Source of the DNA: Dillenia suffruticosa
Lineage: Eukaryota > Streptophyta > Magnoliopsida > Dilleniales > Dilleniaceae
Assembly: GCA_033439265.1 (NCBI GenBank)
Contig: JAVTVX010000027.1
Coordinates: 9,439,001-9,503,000, forward strand
Reading direction: 5' to 3'
DNA length: 64,000 bases
Shown here: positions 11,580 through 22,279 of the stretch, piece by piece
How the letters are laid out: every line of letters starts with the position of its first letter
Numbering within the stretch: the first letter of the stretch is position 1
Made by a program: the position numbers and the translations under genes
Notes under the pieces: model-generated
Seen by the model: the letters and a program-made list of their open reading frames with translations, nothing else
Database searches by the model: none
What the model was told of the DNA's origin: nothing

Positions 11580-13790
11580 TTAGTTTAGGGACCCTCTTGT
11601 AGGAGAAATCATAATTATAGGATTAAAAAATAAAATAATCTATATTTTAAGATCTATTTGCAAATTATTTTCACGTAGGACCTTAACATTGCTCAATTAT
11701 TTGTTTTTTCAGAATCTAACGCTTTAAAGATATTATTTTAGATAACAATTTTAGACGGTCTTTTATTTAAATAAAAATTAACCGGTAATATTTTTCAAAA
11801 TTGAAAATAGTTAAATAGATATGAAATAAACTCCAAAATCATCATCTAGAATGATAGTTTAAAATGAAGTAAAAAAAATGTCATCAAGTTAACATGGTTC
11901 GTACCTATTCGGTCAAAACTCTAAAATAAGAAATAATTATCAAGAAAACGTAAAATAAGAATTATTTTGCTTTTAACATTGTACCACTCTATCACGGGGA
12001 TTAAAATAGGTGGCTAGGTGGGTATCTATGCTTAATCTTTTGTAATCAAAATTCATGTTAACCTCAAGATTAAAATAATATAAATTAGTACTACAAAATA
12101 AAAAGATAAAATAAAATAAAAGGTAGTACATGCATGCATTGGGAGAGATGGTTGGAGAAGAGAAAGGACGACTCTCAAAAGGATTAAATCAATCTCGGCT
12201 TCCTTGCATCAGCACATTTGTTTTAATCCATGACACACTGAAATCTCCATTCATAGATTAGAAAAATTATATTTCCTTCCACATTCCAATTAAGTGAAAA
12301 TGTGGGATTGCTTTGGGATAGGGGGTGACTTGCAGGTCTGTGATATGTCAAGTGGTGTACGAAGATGGAGAAATGGCCATGGCCCTTTCTTGTCAACACC
12401 CTTTTCATTTTGACTGCATAACAAAATGGCTTCAAATTAGAAAGGTTTGTCAATTAGATATAATTTAACTGATACCAATCCTCTTAAAGGTTTTGAATTC
12501 GAGACTCCTTTATATATAAAAAAAATTGTAACTCTTTTCACCTTAGAGGGCCGTTATCACCTTCACTATTTTTTTCCTCAATTATTTCTTGGAAGAAAGA
12601 AATAACAATTTGTTTTTATTTATTTTGCAGATCTGCCCCATAGGCTATGGAGCTCTCATCATGGTGACGGTGATGAGACCTCCATGCAGCATGGAGGTCA
12701 CAATTGCTGCATATTTATTTTTTTATATAAACTTATTGAAAATCTTTTTTTTAACGTAAAGATCGTAAAATTACATAAATATATGCATTCATATAAATTC
12801 AAACATGTTAGATTTAAAAAAAAAACATTTAAATAAGAGTTTTTTACTAGTTAGGTGTCCGTACAGATACAACTTATTATAAACTTATAATAGGCTACTG
12901 TTATTCCCTAAACCATTAACATTTGTGCTCCTCCTTCCCCCCGGAAGGGGGTATAAGGATAGAAAAGGAAATAAATGTAATGACGAGGGTAGTATATGTA
13001 AATGAGACAATGGTAATTAAGTGAAAGTGGTTAAGATGTAAGTAGGAATAGGAAGGGATTAAAGGAGCTAGCTCGACCATAGATGAAGAGGTGTAATAAG
13101 AAGAATTCATTTTGTTCTTGAGAAACTATATATAACCATAATTTCTTAGTAAACAACGTTTTCCTTCATAAATTATAATTTTTGTTATTTCTTTTATTTG
13201 GCCAAAACCCCCTAAATTATCAACCTACTTTCAAAAAAATTCATAAACTTTGGATTATCATTTTAAACCTTTAAAATAAATTTCAATTTGGCCCCCTTAA
13301 GATTTCGTATCTGATCTCCGATTTTAATATACAAATTGTGTACATTAATCCCTTTCTTCTCTTTCAAAAAGCATATCAGTTTCCAAATGTTTTTGTTTTC
13401 GGATAATAATTTTTTCCAAAATTTAATTCTCTAGACTAAAATTTTACCAAAATTTATTATTTGGTCCCAGAATGAATCTTACCAAAAGAAGAAAGAGAAA
13501 GCACCGGATAAAATTCTAAATCTTTTCACTTTCCACCGATGAGATTGGTTGTTTTTATTTAAAAAATTTTGGAGAGGATAGTTGATTGCAATAAAAATTC
13601 AACAGATTATCTCAAAGTAAATTTCAATTTAAAGTATTATTTGCAATTTTTTGTCCAAAATTATTTGTGTTTTTACCTATCAAAGAGATCACTTCTCACT
13701 CCCTCGCCCCCCCTCTCTCCCATATGTTGGCTATCAAACATTCGCAATGGCTAATTTGGCTGCTGGTTCAACGAATCTAACACAAAGCAT
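11580..13790. other. Intergenic AT-rich DNA, no gene seen
   Basis: No coding frame of more than about 75 codons looks real. Small features only: a strong hairpin at 12677-12699, and a short CCCCCCGGAAGGGGG inverted motif near 12935. I saw no RNA gene or element terminus. Confidence 0.5.
12677..12699. other. Perfect 11 bp inverted repeat (hairpin)
   Basis: GACCTCCATGC, one A, then GCATGGAGGTC: an 11 bp perfect stem with a single-base centre. Immediately upstream CTCATCA...TGATGAG forms a second, 7 bp stem. No T-run follows, so it is not an obvious terminator, and it does not end in a Helitron-like CTRR. Confidence 0.7.
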
Positions 13791-14099
13791 TAAAAGAAAT
13801 ACTTTGCCCAATGTTTTTTTATGATCCCCGACGTTTTATAAATGTTGTTAAAGTAAATGAAGATAAAAGAAAAAACGTTGGACAAAAGGTCGGACAAAAC
13901 ATCGGTAAAAAATTGGTAGGAGATGTTCCCAACATTTATATATAAATGTCAAAAAACTTTTTGATCTTTTCCGATGTTTGTGTGGAAAAAATGTTGGCTT
14001 ACACTAAATGATCTGCCTATATTTTTGTTCCGAAACATCAGCAACTCCATGTGCATTTGCCGATGTTTATCTTTAAATACATCGGCAAGGGCTACTTTT

Positions 14100-14700
14100 T
14101 TTGCGCCCCCTAAGGAATGGTTTGTTTAGATTTGTTGTCAAAACCTCAAATCCAAATTAAACCCAAACCAAACCCAAGCATGTTCGTCACATTGCCATCA
14201 ACCGTAATATTAAACATCCATCGACAAACATCCATACTATAATTCTAAATTTTATATTTCATTCATCATTCAAATTTCAAACAAACAACAATCAATTACA
14301 AATACCAAATAACTCATTACATTAAGCATATATAATGTACTCATCACCTCTGAACCACAAATATCTCATTACTCTAAATATAATGTACATTTCAAAAAAT
14401 AAACAACCATCCACACATAAATTTGATTCATAAAAATAAAAATTGTATTAATAAAATTCAAATAAGTTTACAAAAAAAAAAGTTAATGAATCAATATAAT
14501 GTCCTATTACATACAATATGCCTCAAGACGTACAACCGCCCCTTGTATGGAATGAGAGCCATCACCTTCACTACAGGAACCATCATCATCCTATAAAAAT
14601 AATATATTTATAATTAAAACAAACATAAAATGTCATGTAATATAATTCTTATTGTGTAAAAAACAAAAGTTAGTATATTATTTCTTCTCACATTTCAGGA
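14100..14700. other. AT-rich non-coding part of the second CACTA-type element
   Basis: Very AT-rich DNA with CAAAC/AAATACC words and no coding frame; probably intron or untranslated sequence of the leftward transposase gene. Confidence 0.35.
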
Positions 14701-14713
14701 GATATTTCCGTAT

Positions 14714-15483
14714 TTAGAAATTTTGAGATAAACTTTTGAAACGACAATTGAATTTTTTTTTCTTTAATTCACGGCACATCTTGGTTAACTCTTTGATAAA
14801 ATTAACCTTTGTATAAGATGATGATAATTTTCTATTGTAGTTATTAGGTGTTGACTCCATCCCTTTACCTCTAATTTTACCCAGACGTTTCTTGACGGTC
14901 ACTTCAAGGAACACTGTGTAATCAATTTGATTGATGGACTTTAGCATTGTAGCTGTTTACGGAGTTGCGAAAGTTTGTCAAGTTACTATTATTTCATCAG
15001 ATTATTTCTATGTATAGAAAATACAATTAGAAATATTAACATAAATTGTCATAAAAATATCAGTACAAACGCTTAAAAAAATAATATCTAAAATTCATGT
15101 GACTTATCATTACATTGGCAAACTTTGTGTTCACATAAGAACTATCCATCTTCTTATGGGTAGTTTTGTATAGTTTAATTCTACTGGGAGATGTCTTGTC
15201 TCTAATTTCTGAAATTAAAATTGTTAACAATTGAAAACATACTATTAAATATAATATTAGTATATGAAATAATTATCAATTCCTTTATTTGTCTTGCTAA
15301 TGACTTTGAACCACAAGTATACATTTGCTGCAATTAGTTTTGCTTCCATCTTTCAAATTTTTTCTGTAAAATATTTTGAATTATTATGGTAAGTATATAA
15401 AAGTAAAGAAAATGTTATTAAGTAAAATATGTTATTAACTTTCCATATTTTGAGTACCAGCGTGCAACAATGGTTTCCCATTC
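14714..15483 (-). pseudogene. Ptta/TnpA-like CACTA protein fragments, downstream exons (copy A)
   Basis: Minus-strand exon-like blocks match the plant Transposase_24 pattern in order. About 15430-15483 reads WETIVARWYSKYGK. About 15290-15365 reads a MYTCGSKSLARQ box, like the HT.GSKSFA motif, preceded by an in-frame stop. About 15110-15225 reads LYKTTHKKMDSSYV, like the THTRKDGSFV motif. 14714-14947 reads RLGKIRGKGMESTPN and a coiled-coil-like tail. The frame is broken and splice sites were not all resolved, so it is probably dead. Confidence 0.6.
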
Positions 15484-15638
15484 ACAAGCGTCGTGAGCGC
15501 ATTTGTTGAAACTTCTTCAACACCCTTCTCATCAATATATATATATATACAGAGTATATTGTTTAGAACCCAAGAAAAGTAATAGATAAACGTTTTAAAA
15601 CATGAAGAGTAATAGATATATTCAATTCATATATGAAA
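15174..15638. repeat. Direct repeat A (about 465 bp) on the left side of the pararetrovirus insertion
   Basis: Nearly the same sequence recurs at 26248-26716 in the same orientation (identity well above 90% by eye). It includes the transposase exon words, the AATTATTATGGTAAGTATA motif and a (TA)n tract. The repeat ends close to the start of virus-derived sequence, so it behaves like a very long target-site duplication. Just past its right end CATGAAGAGTAATA is repeated again (about 15649), a local filler duplication. Confidence 0.85.
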
Positions 15639-15689
15639 TATACATGAAGAGTAATAAATCTCATCCTCAATACTAGCCCCTCTTCGGAC

Positions 15690-16900
15690 GATCAAAATTC
15701 TTGTTGGTACAGAAAACGTTGAGACTAGTCCTTATAAAAAAAACTCCAAGAAAATGACTTTGTAAATTTAAAAAATATTATCATTCAAAATAATTATACA
15801 AATACATATTTACATATAATTGGAAAACAACTTTCCAAAATCGAAAAATCTCAAAAGACTCAAGAACCCACTGAGTCTAATAAAACAGAAAAGATTAAAA
15901 AATCCAAAAACCCCATTTTCAAACCCTATCAAATTTCGAACCAAACAAACTAAGAAATCAAAACCAATAAATAAGAATTCTTGAAAGTTATAAAACTTCA
16001 ACTCAGTAAAATTGAGTCATTTTCAGAACAATCAAATCCAATTGTCCCTGACACTCCTCAATCTGTGAATCAGGATATAACAATTCTAAATGAAACCCTT
16101 TCATCCGAGTTAGATGAGGGTGAAGAAGAAACTTTTCAGGAACAGAATCTTGAAATAAACAAACTTCTTCGGAAAACTCCGAAATCCGAATATATTAAAA
16201 CCAGATTACCGAAATTGAAAATCGGTAATCAACCTGAAATACTGGTACAATCAAAATACAACGCTAATTCTATCAATGTATGGAATATAGATGGAATGAG
16301 TGAATATCAAATCTTGAATATATTACAATAAATGACTATGGCATCCAATGCCTATAAAACCCAATAGGAACAACCGATAACAATCGCAGAACTCTTTATC
16401 GCAGGATTTTCTGGTCTATTAAAATGATGGTGTGATTTTTATCTCACTAAAGAACAATAATTGGGAATTCTAAATGCAATTTAAATTGGTGAAGAAGGTA
16501 AACCAATTTTAAATTATTTAGGAGAACCAATTCAAGATACTGTCGCAACTCTCATATTTACTATATCACTTCATTTCATTGGCGACTCATCCCATCTAAA
16601 AGATAAAAACACCGATTTATTATCCAATCTCCGATATAAAAAACTCAGTAACTTCCAATGGTATAAAACAACATTTCTATCTAGGGTCATACTCAGAGAA
16701 GACTCTAATCCTTCTGGAAAGAAAAATTCATTGCTGGACTTCCAACTTTATTGGGGGAGAAAGTAAGGAATACCATTCGTGATACTTTTGGCAATCATAT
16801 TATTCCATATGATCAGCTCACCTGTGGTGAATTGGTCAGTTTCACGCAAAAGGAAGGTCTTAAAATCTGTTAAGATTTAAAACTTCAAAAACATTTAAAA
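15690..16900 (+). pseudogene. Endogenous caulimovirid copy 1: coat-protein region (decayed)
   Basis: Begins inside the coat-protein region, at the point matching about 24480 in copy 2; movement-protein sequence is absent. Recognisable blocks are a lysine-rich linker (15810-15960), the acidic segment before the coat domain (15981-16331, ending in a DGMSEYQILNILQ block), and coat-domain remnants to about 16900. Stops and frameshifts break it at several places. Adjacent and collinear with the zinc-knuckle/protease frame. Assignment rests on collinearity with copy 2 and on caulimovirid style. Confidence 0.7.
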
Positions 16901-16906
16901 TAGGAA

Positions 16907-17740
16907 ATGAAGAAAACCAAAAAGGAATTAGGATCATTCTGTGACCAATTTGATCTTAATAAACATAAAACCTACAATGGAGAATGCAATAAGAAACAAT
17001 CCAAAAAATATTCTAAAAAAGAATATTTCAAGAAATTTAAACCCTATAAAAAATATAAAGAGGATTATTATAAGAAATCCTATAAAACAAAACAATATAA
17101 AAAGGAAGAAAAACCATCAACCTCAAAATCATTAAAAGATATAACATATTTCAAATGTGTAAGAAAAAGACACACTTCCAAATATTGTAGAGTATCCAAA
17201 AAGATTAGAGAACTTTACCTAGATGAAGAAATTCTAAATAAAATCTCAATTTTATTAATAGATAGCTCTGACACTGATACAATCAATTCAGAAATCTCTA
17301 CTAGTAATTCTCAAATCGATGAACTCATAACCAGTTCCAATAAAACAGAATCTGATTCCGACTCTTCAGATTCAAATTATATAAACATGATAACTAAAGA
17401 TCAAAACTTAATTCTGGAAGCCATTGATACGGTCACCCTATTCAATACCGAAGCTGACTTAAATCGTATAAAAGCGGATCTCATTCTAAAAAGATTTTAT
17501 GAAAAAACTAGTGAAAAACTATATGCGACAAATAGTTCCAAAATGAACATAATTGTCAAAATGGATGCAAGAATCCAAAATGAAAGATTCATGATTAAAA
17601 CAACTTTCGTCCTAGTTTCTGATATTCGACAAACAGTGATACTAGGAACTCTATTTATCAATCTTATTACCCCTTATAAGGCTGAATATAATGGAATTAA
17701 TCTACAACCAACAAAGAAAAACTTTTTTTTCCATTTCTAG
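16907..17740 (+). pseudogene. Endogenous caulimovirid copy 1: zinc-knuckle to protease segment
   Basis: An open stretch of 277 codons. A Lys/Tyr-rich basic N-terminal part is followed by a nucleic-acid-binding knuckle near 17143-17195 in which the first metal-binding cysteine is replaced by tyrosine. An acidic serine-rich linker follows, then the retropepsin-like region (about 17540-17700). Compared with copy 2 about 570 bp are missing at about 17425, between the linker and the protease, with a 2-3 bp match at the junction. The protease active-site triplet is not recognisable. A non-functional fragment. Confidence 0.7.
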
Positions 17741-18765
17741 AACCTCCTAAAACTATAAGCTTAAATTTAATAAAAGCCGCTTCTATCCATGAGAACTCAA
17801 TAAATCTTTTAATACAGAAAAATAATTCGACATATTACATTTAAAATTGAACATTGATTTTCAAAGTATTGAACAACAATTGCAAACTAAATCCATAAAA
17901 CAAAAAATCTCTGATTTTTAGAAAATAATTGAAAAAGAAATCTGTTCTAATCTTCCTAATGTCTTCTGGGATAGAAAGCAACATATGGTCGACCTACCAT
18001 ATGAAAAAGGATTTGATGAACGTGATATTCCCACTAAAATCAGACCAATTCGGATGAATGCTGAATTAAAACAATATTACAAAAAAGAAATCCAAAACCT
18101 TGAATCGAAGGGATTAATTTCAAAATCTAAATCTCCATGGAGTTGTACAGCTTTCTATGTAAACAAGACCTTAGAAATAGAAAGAGGAACCCAAGGTTAG
18201 TCATAAACTATAAACCTCTAAATGAATCTTTAAAATGGATCAGATATCAAATCCCCAATTATAAATATTTATTGTAAAAACTAAACTCCGTCAACATATT
18301 CTCTAAATTCGATATGAAATCAGGATTTTGGCAGATCCAAATTCATCCCAAAGATAGATATGAAACGGCATTTACTGCTTCATTTGGGCAATACGAATAG
18401 AATGTTATGCCATTTGATTTAAAAATGCACTTTCAGAATTTCAGAGAATTATGAATGACATATTCAATTCATATTCAGAATTCTGTATTGTGTACATCGA
18501 TGCTATGCTTATATTCTCATCATCAATAGAACAGCACTTCAAAAATCTTAAAATATTCTTCTATGTCTGTAAAAAGAATGGTCTAGTCTTATCAGCTAAA
18601 AAGATGTCTTTGTTCCAAACAAAAATAATGTTTTTAGGTCACCACATAATCTGTGGAACCATAAAACCAATTGAGAGATCTCTGGAATTTGTAAATAAAT
18701 TTCTAAACAAAATTCTTGATAAAACTAGTTCAGAGATTTCTAGGAAGTCTAAACTGTCCTAGATT
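17741..18765 (+). pseudogene. Endogenous caulimovirid copy 1: reverse transcriptase (decayed)
   Basis: Frames at 17985-18200 and 18451-18762, with degraded sequence between, follow a caulimovirid reverse transcriptase: an IRPIRMNAELKQYYKKEI start, a KSPWSC block, MKSGFWQI-like sequence near 18313, and the catalytic YxDD box at 18493-18504. The second aspartate of that box is alanine, which alone would abolish polymerase activity. Several stops interrupt the gene. It is followed directly by RNase H. Confidence 0.8.
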
Positions 18766-18809
18766 TTTTCTCAAATATCAACAAAATTGCATAATTTTTT
18801 CATAACAGA

Positions 18810-19310
18810 TTGAAGAAAAACCCTAAACTTTGGACAGATGAACACACTAAAACTGTCCGACTCATTAAAAAACAGATATTGGAAATTCCATGTCTTCAGA
18901 TTGCTAATCCTAGCCTCCCTAAAATTGTTGAAACAAATGCTAGTGATCTAAGATACAGAGGAATCTTAAAACAAATCCAGGATAACAAAGAAGTCGTAGT
19001 CCAATACACTTCTGGTCACTGGAATCAAATCCAGAAAAACTATTCTACCATAAAAAAAGAAATTTTGTTAATTGTTTTATGCATTACAAAATTTCAAAAT
19101 AATTTATTAAATCAAAAATTTTTATTACGCATTAATTGTAATTCTGTAAAAAAAAATTTACAGAAGGATGTCCAAAACATTATTTTTAAACAAATTTTTA
19201 CACGCTGGCAAGCCATATTATCTATATTTGATTTTGATATTGAATATATTAAAGGTGATAATAATTCCCTACCTAATTTTTTAACCAAATAATTTCTGCA
19301 GGATAGATAA
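18810..19310 (+). pseudogene. Endogenous caulimovirid copy 1: RNase H domain
   Basis: An open stretch of 160 codons matches the RNase H that ends caulimovirid Pol: an ETNASDLRYRG block (about 18930), a QYTSGHWN block, a YSTIKKEIL block and an IEYIKGDNNSLPNFLT end near 19290. The first catalytic aspartate of the ETDAS-type motif is asparagine here, as in copy 2, so the change may predate the duplication or have been inherited. It stops at the normal domain end. Confidence 0.8.
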
Positions 19311-19402
19311 AACTGTTATAACCTCTTTTGCAGATGGCTTATTAGAGCACATTGTCTGAAATGAGGAATAAAATCCACTGACTAAAAAATGAAATCAAGT
19401 AA

Positions 19403-20339
19403 AGAACCAAAGAATCTCCATCAGTGTGGAAACCAAGCTGAATATTTATTTATGTGGGTTTTTTCATGGAAATAAAACAACCATATGTGGGTTCGTTTAT
19501 GATTTTGAATGAGAAATGTATTATACCAAGCTTGAATATAGTCCCAATAAGAATTAATAGGATAAAATTCAATTTTGGTTTGGAGATTTGTCGGGAAGGT
19601 TTTAGGTTTTGAAAGCTGTTATCACCACTCAGAAGGATGAAAGACTTTTAAAATTTTACAAGTTGAATAAGAGGGGAATGATTGTTCTAAAGAGAACTTA
19701 AAGTGCTTGAATTCAGCACTTCCCGTCAATTCCAAAATAGTGTGATAGTAATCAATGGTTTTAGATAAATCCGTCGGTTTATAAAATTAGTTTTTCATAA
19801 AATATCCTTCTATTATTTGGAAAGGATTTTTATAGAAAAATTCTTTATCAACAGGTAAAATATTAAAGTCCAAGGAAGCCCATGAACCAAAGGGTTTTTC
19901 AATAAAATTTGAAGATTTTAAAAGTCTTGTATTTGTCGAAATAGGAGTTTTTCTACCAAAGGTAGTCAAAAGATTCAAATCTTGTTGAGAAAGGGTTTTT
20001 AAAAATGAAAATTCACCTTTCTCGGTTTTAGAAACTAGTATAAGGTTCTTACCTAATAGGTCAGCATTTGCTTTGCCTTTGTCAGAAGTCTTGAGGGGTA
20101 TTTTATCTGCACAGGACAAAACAAATAAAGATTTTAGAGATTTAAAAGACATAATCTTTCATTCTGAACTCTATAAGCCATATTCTGGTTTTATTGTTTT
20201 CAATATCTGAATAGAGAATGTTACGATGCACCCATCGCCTTTCATGTTTTAGCTGTTCTTTTAAGACCTTAATTTCAGCTTTTAGTCGGTGGATTTTATT
20301 CCTCATTTCAAGCAATGTACTCCAATAAGTCATCTGCAA
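19403..20339 (-). pseudogene. Endogenous caulimovirid copy 2: frame downstream of RNase H (possible inclusion-body/transactivator-type protein)
   Basis: On the minus strand, after RNase H, a predicted coiled coil starts at 20339 (RNKIHRLKAEIKVLKEQLKH), then a frame at 19787-20152 and further collinear sequence (FHPSEW, DYIQAWYNTF, WFPHWWRFFG) to about 19403. Position and style agree with the last gene of solendovirus-like caulimovirids, often called the transactivator or inclusion-body protein, but I cannot prove that. Frameshifts and stops break it. Copy 1 ends inside the coiled-coil part at 19402. Confidence 0.45.
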
Positions 20340-20356
20340 AAGAGGTTATAGTAGTT

Positions 20357-20857
20357 TTATCTATCCTGCAAAAATTCTCTGGTTAGAAAATCATGTAGGG
20401 AATTATTATCACCTTTAATATATTCAATATCAAAATCAAATATAGATAATATGGTTTGCCAACGTACAAAAATTTGTTTAGAAACAATGTTTTGGACATC
20501 CTTTTGTAAAATTTCTTTTGTAGATTTACAATCAATACGTAATAAAAATTTTTGATTTAATAAATCACTTTGAAATTTTGTAATGCATAAAACAAATGAC
20601 AAAATTTTCTTTTTTATGATAGAATAGTTTTTCTGGGTTTGATTCCAGTGACCAGAAGTGTATTGGACGACGACTTCTTTGCTATCCTGAATTTGTTTTA
20701 ACATTCTTCCATATCCTAGATCACTAGCATTTGTTTCAACAATTTTAGAGAGGTTAGGATTGGTAATATGAAGATATGGAATTTCCAATATCTGTTTTTT
20801 AATAAGTCGGACAGTTTTAGTGTGTTCGTCTATCCAAAGTTTAGGGTTTTTCTTCAA
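20357..20857 (-). pseudogene. Endogenous caulimovirid copy 2: RNase H domain
   Basis: An open stretch of 166 codons collinear with copy 1 18810-19310 and visibly about nine in ten residues alike. The ETNASDLGYG block lies near 20730, followed by QYTSGHWN and the C-terminal IEYIKGDNNSLHDFLT block near 20400. The asparagine in the first block replaces the usual catalytic aspartate. No stop interrupts it, so this is one of the best preserved parts of the insertion. Confidence 0.8.
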
Positions 20858-20869
20858 TATGTTATGAAG

Positions 20870-21780
20870 AGATTGTGCAATTTTGTTGATATTTAGGAAA
20901 AAATCTAGGATGTAGTTTAGATTTTCTAAAAATCTCTGAAGTTGAGTTTTATCAAGAATTTGTCTGGAAATTTGTTTGTAAATTTCATATATCTCTCAGT
21001 TGGTTTTATGGTTCCATATATTATGTGGTGATCTAAAAACCTTATTTTTGTTTGGAACAAAGATATTTTTTTAGCCGATAAGACTAGGCCATTCTTTTTA
21101 CAGACATAGAAGAATGTTTTGATATTTTTGAAGTGTTGTTCTATTGATGATGAGAATAAAAACACATTATCGATGTACACAATACAGAATTCTAAATATA
21201 AATTGAATATATCATTCATAATTCTCTGAAATTCCGAAGGTTCATTTTTTAAACCAAATGGCATAACATTCCATTCATATTGTCCAAATGGAACAGTAAA
21301 TGCTGTTTTATATCTGTCTTTGGGATGAATTTGGATCTGTCAAAATCTTGATTTCATATCGAATTTAGAGAATATGTTGGCAGAGTTTAGTTTTTGCAAT
21401 AAATCTTTTTTATTGGGGATTGGATATCTGATCCATTTTAAATCTTCATTTAGAGGTTTATAGTTTATGACTAACCTTGAGGTTCCTTTTTCTATTTCTG
21501 AGGCCTTGTTTACATAGAAGACAGCACAACTCCATGGAGATCTAGATTTTAAAATTAATCCCTTGGATTCAAGGTCTTGAATTTCTTTTTTGTAATATTA
21601 TTTTAATTCAGCATTCATCTGAATTGGCCTGGCTTTAGTGGGAATATCACGTTCATCAAATCCTTTTCATATAGTAGGTCGACCATATGTTGCTTTCGAT
21701 CCCAGAAGGCATTAGGAAGATCAGAGGAGATTTCTTTTTCGATTGTTTTCTGAAAATCAGAGATTTTTTGTTTTATAGAT
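20870..21780 (-). pseudogene. Endogenous caulimovirid copy 2: reverse transcriptase (decayed)
   Basis: The minus-strand frame 20926-21264 begins MPFGLKNEPSEFQRIMND, the FGL..AP-type block of pararetrovirus polymerases. The YxDD box follows with its second aspartate changed to asparagine (codon at 21166-21168). Upstream, broken frames to about 21700 show the fingers region (KSPWS-like and IRPI-like blocks). The damage differs from copy 1, where the same residue is alanine. Confidence 0.8.
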
Positions 21781-21785
21781 TTAGT

Positions 21786-22270
21786 TTACAATTGTTGTTC
21801 AATCCTTTGAAGATCAGTGTTATGTTTTAAATATAATATGTCGAATTGTCTTTTCTGTATTAAAAGATTTATTGAGTTCTGATGGATAGAAGCGGCTTTT
21901 ATTAAATTTAAGTTTCTAGTTTTAGGAGGTTCTAGAAATAGAAAAAAGAGTTTTTCTTTATTGATTTTAGATTTAATTCCATTATATTCAACCTTATAAG
22001 AGGTAATAAGATTGATAAATGGAATTTCTAGTATCACTGTTTTTCGAATATCAGAAACTAGGATGAAAGTTGTTTTAATCACGAATCTTTCATTTTGGAT
22101 TCTTGTATCCATTTTGGCAATTATGTTTATTTTGGAACTGTTTGTCGCAGATAGTTTTTCACTAGTTTTTTCATGAAATCCTTTTAGAATGAGATCCGCT
22201 TTTATACAATTTTCAGCTCTGGTATCGAATAGGGCGACCGTATCAATTTTAAAACTTTTAGATAATACTA
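21786..22270 (-). pseudogene. Endogenous caulimovirid copy 2: aspartic protease region
   Basis: The minus-strand frame 21786-22112 (MDTRIQNERFVIKTTFILV) and collinear sequence up to about 22270 correspond to the retropepsin-like part between the zinc-knuckle linker and reverse transcriptase. An FDTRAENCIKAD-like block lies just upstream of the frame, near 22205-22235. The canonical DTG triplet is not clear. Identified mainly by position and by collinearity with copy 1. Confidence 0.6.
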
Positions 22271-22279
22271 GGGTGATTT

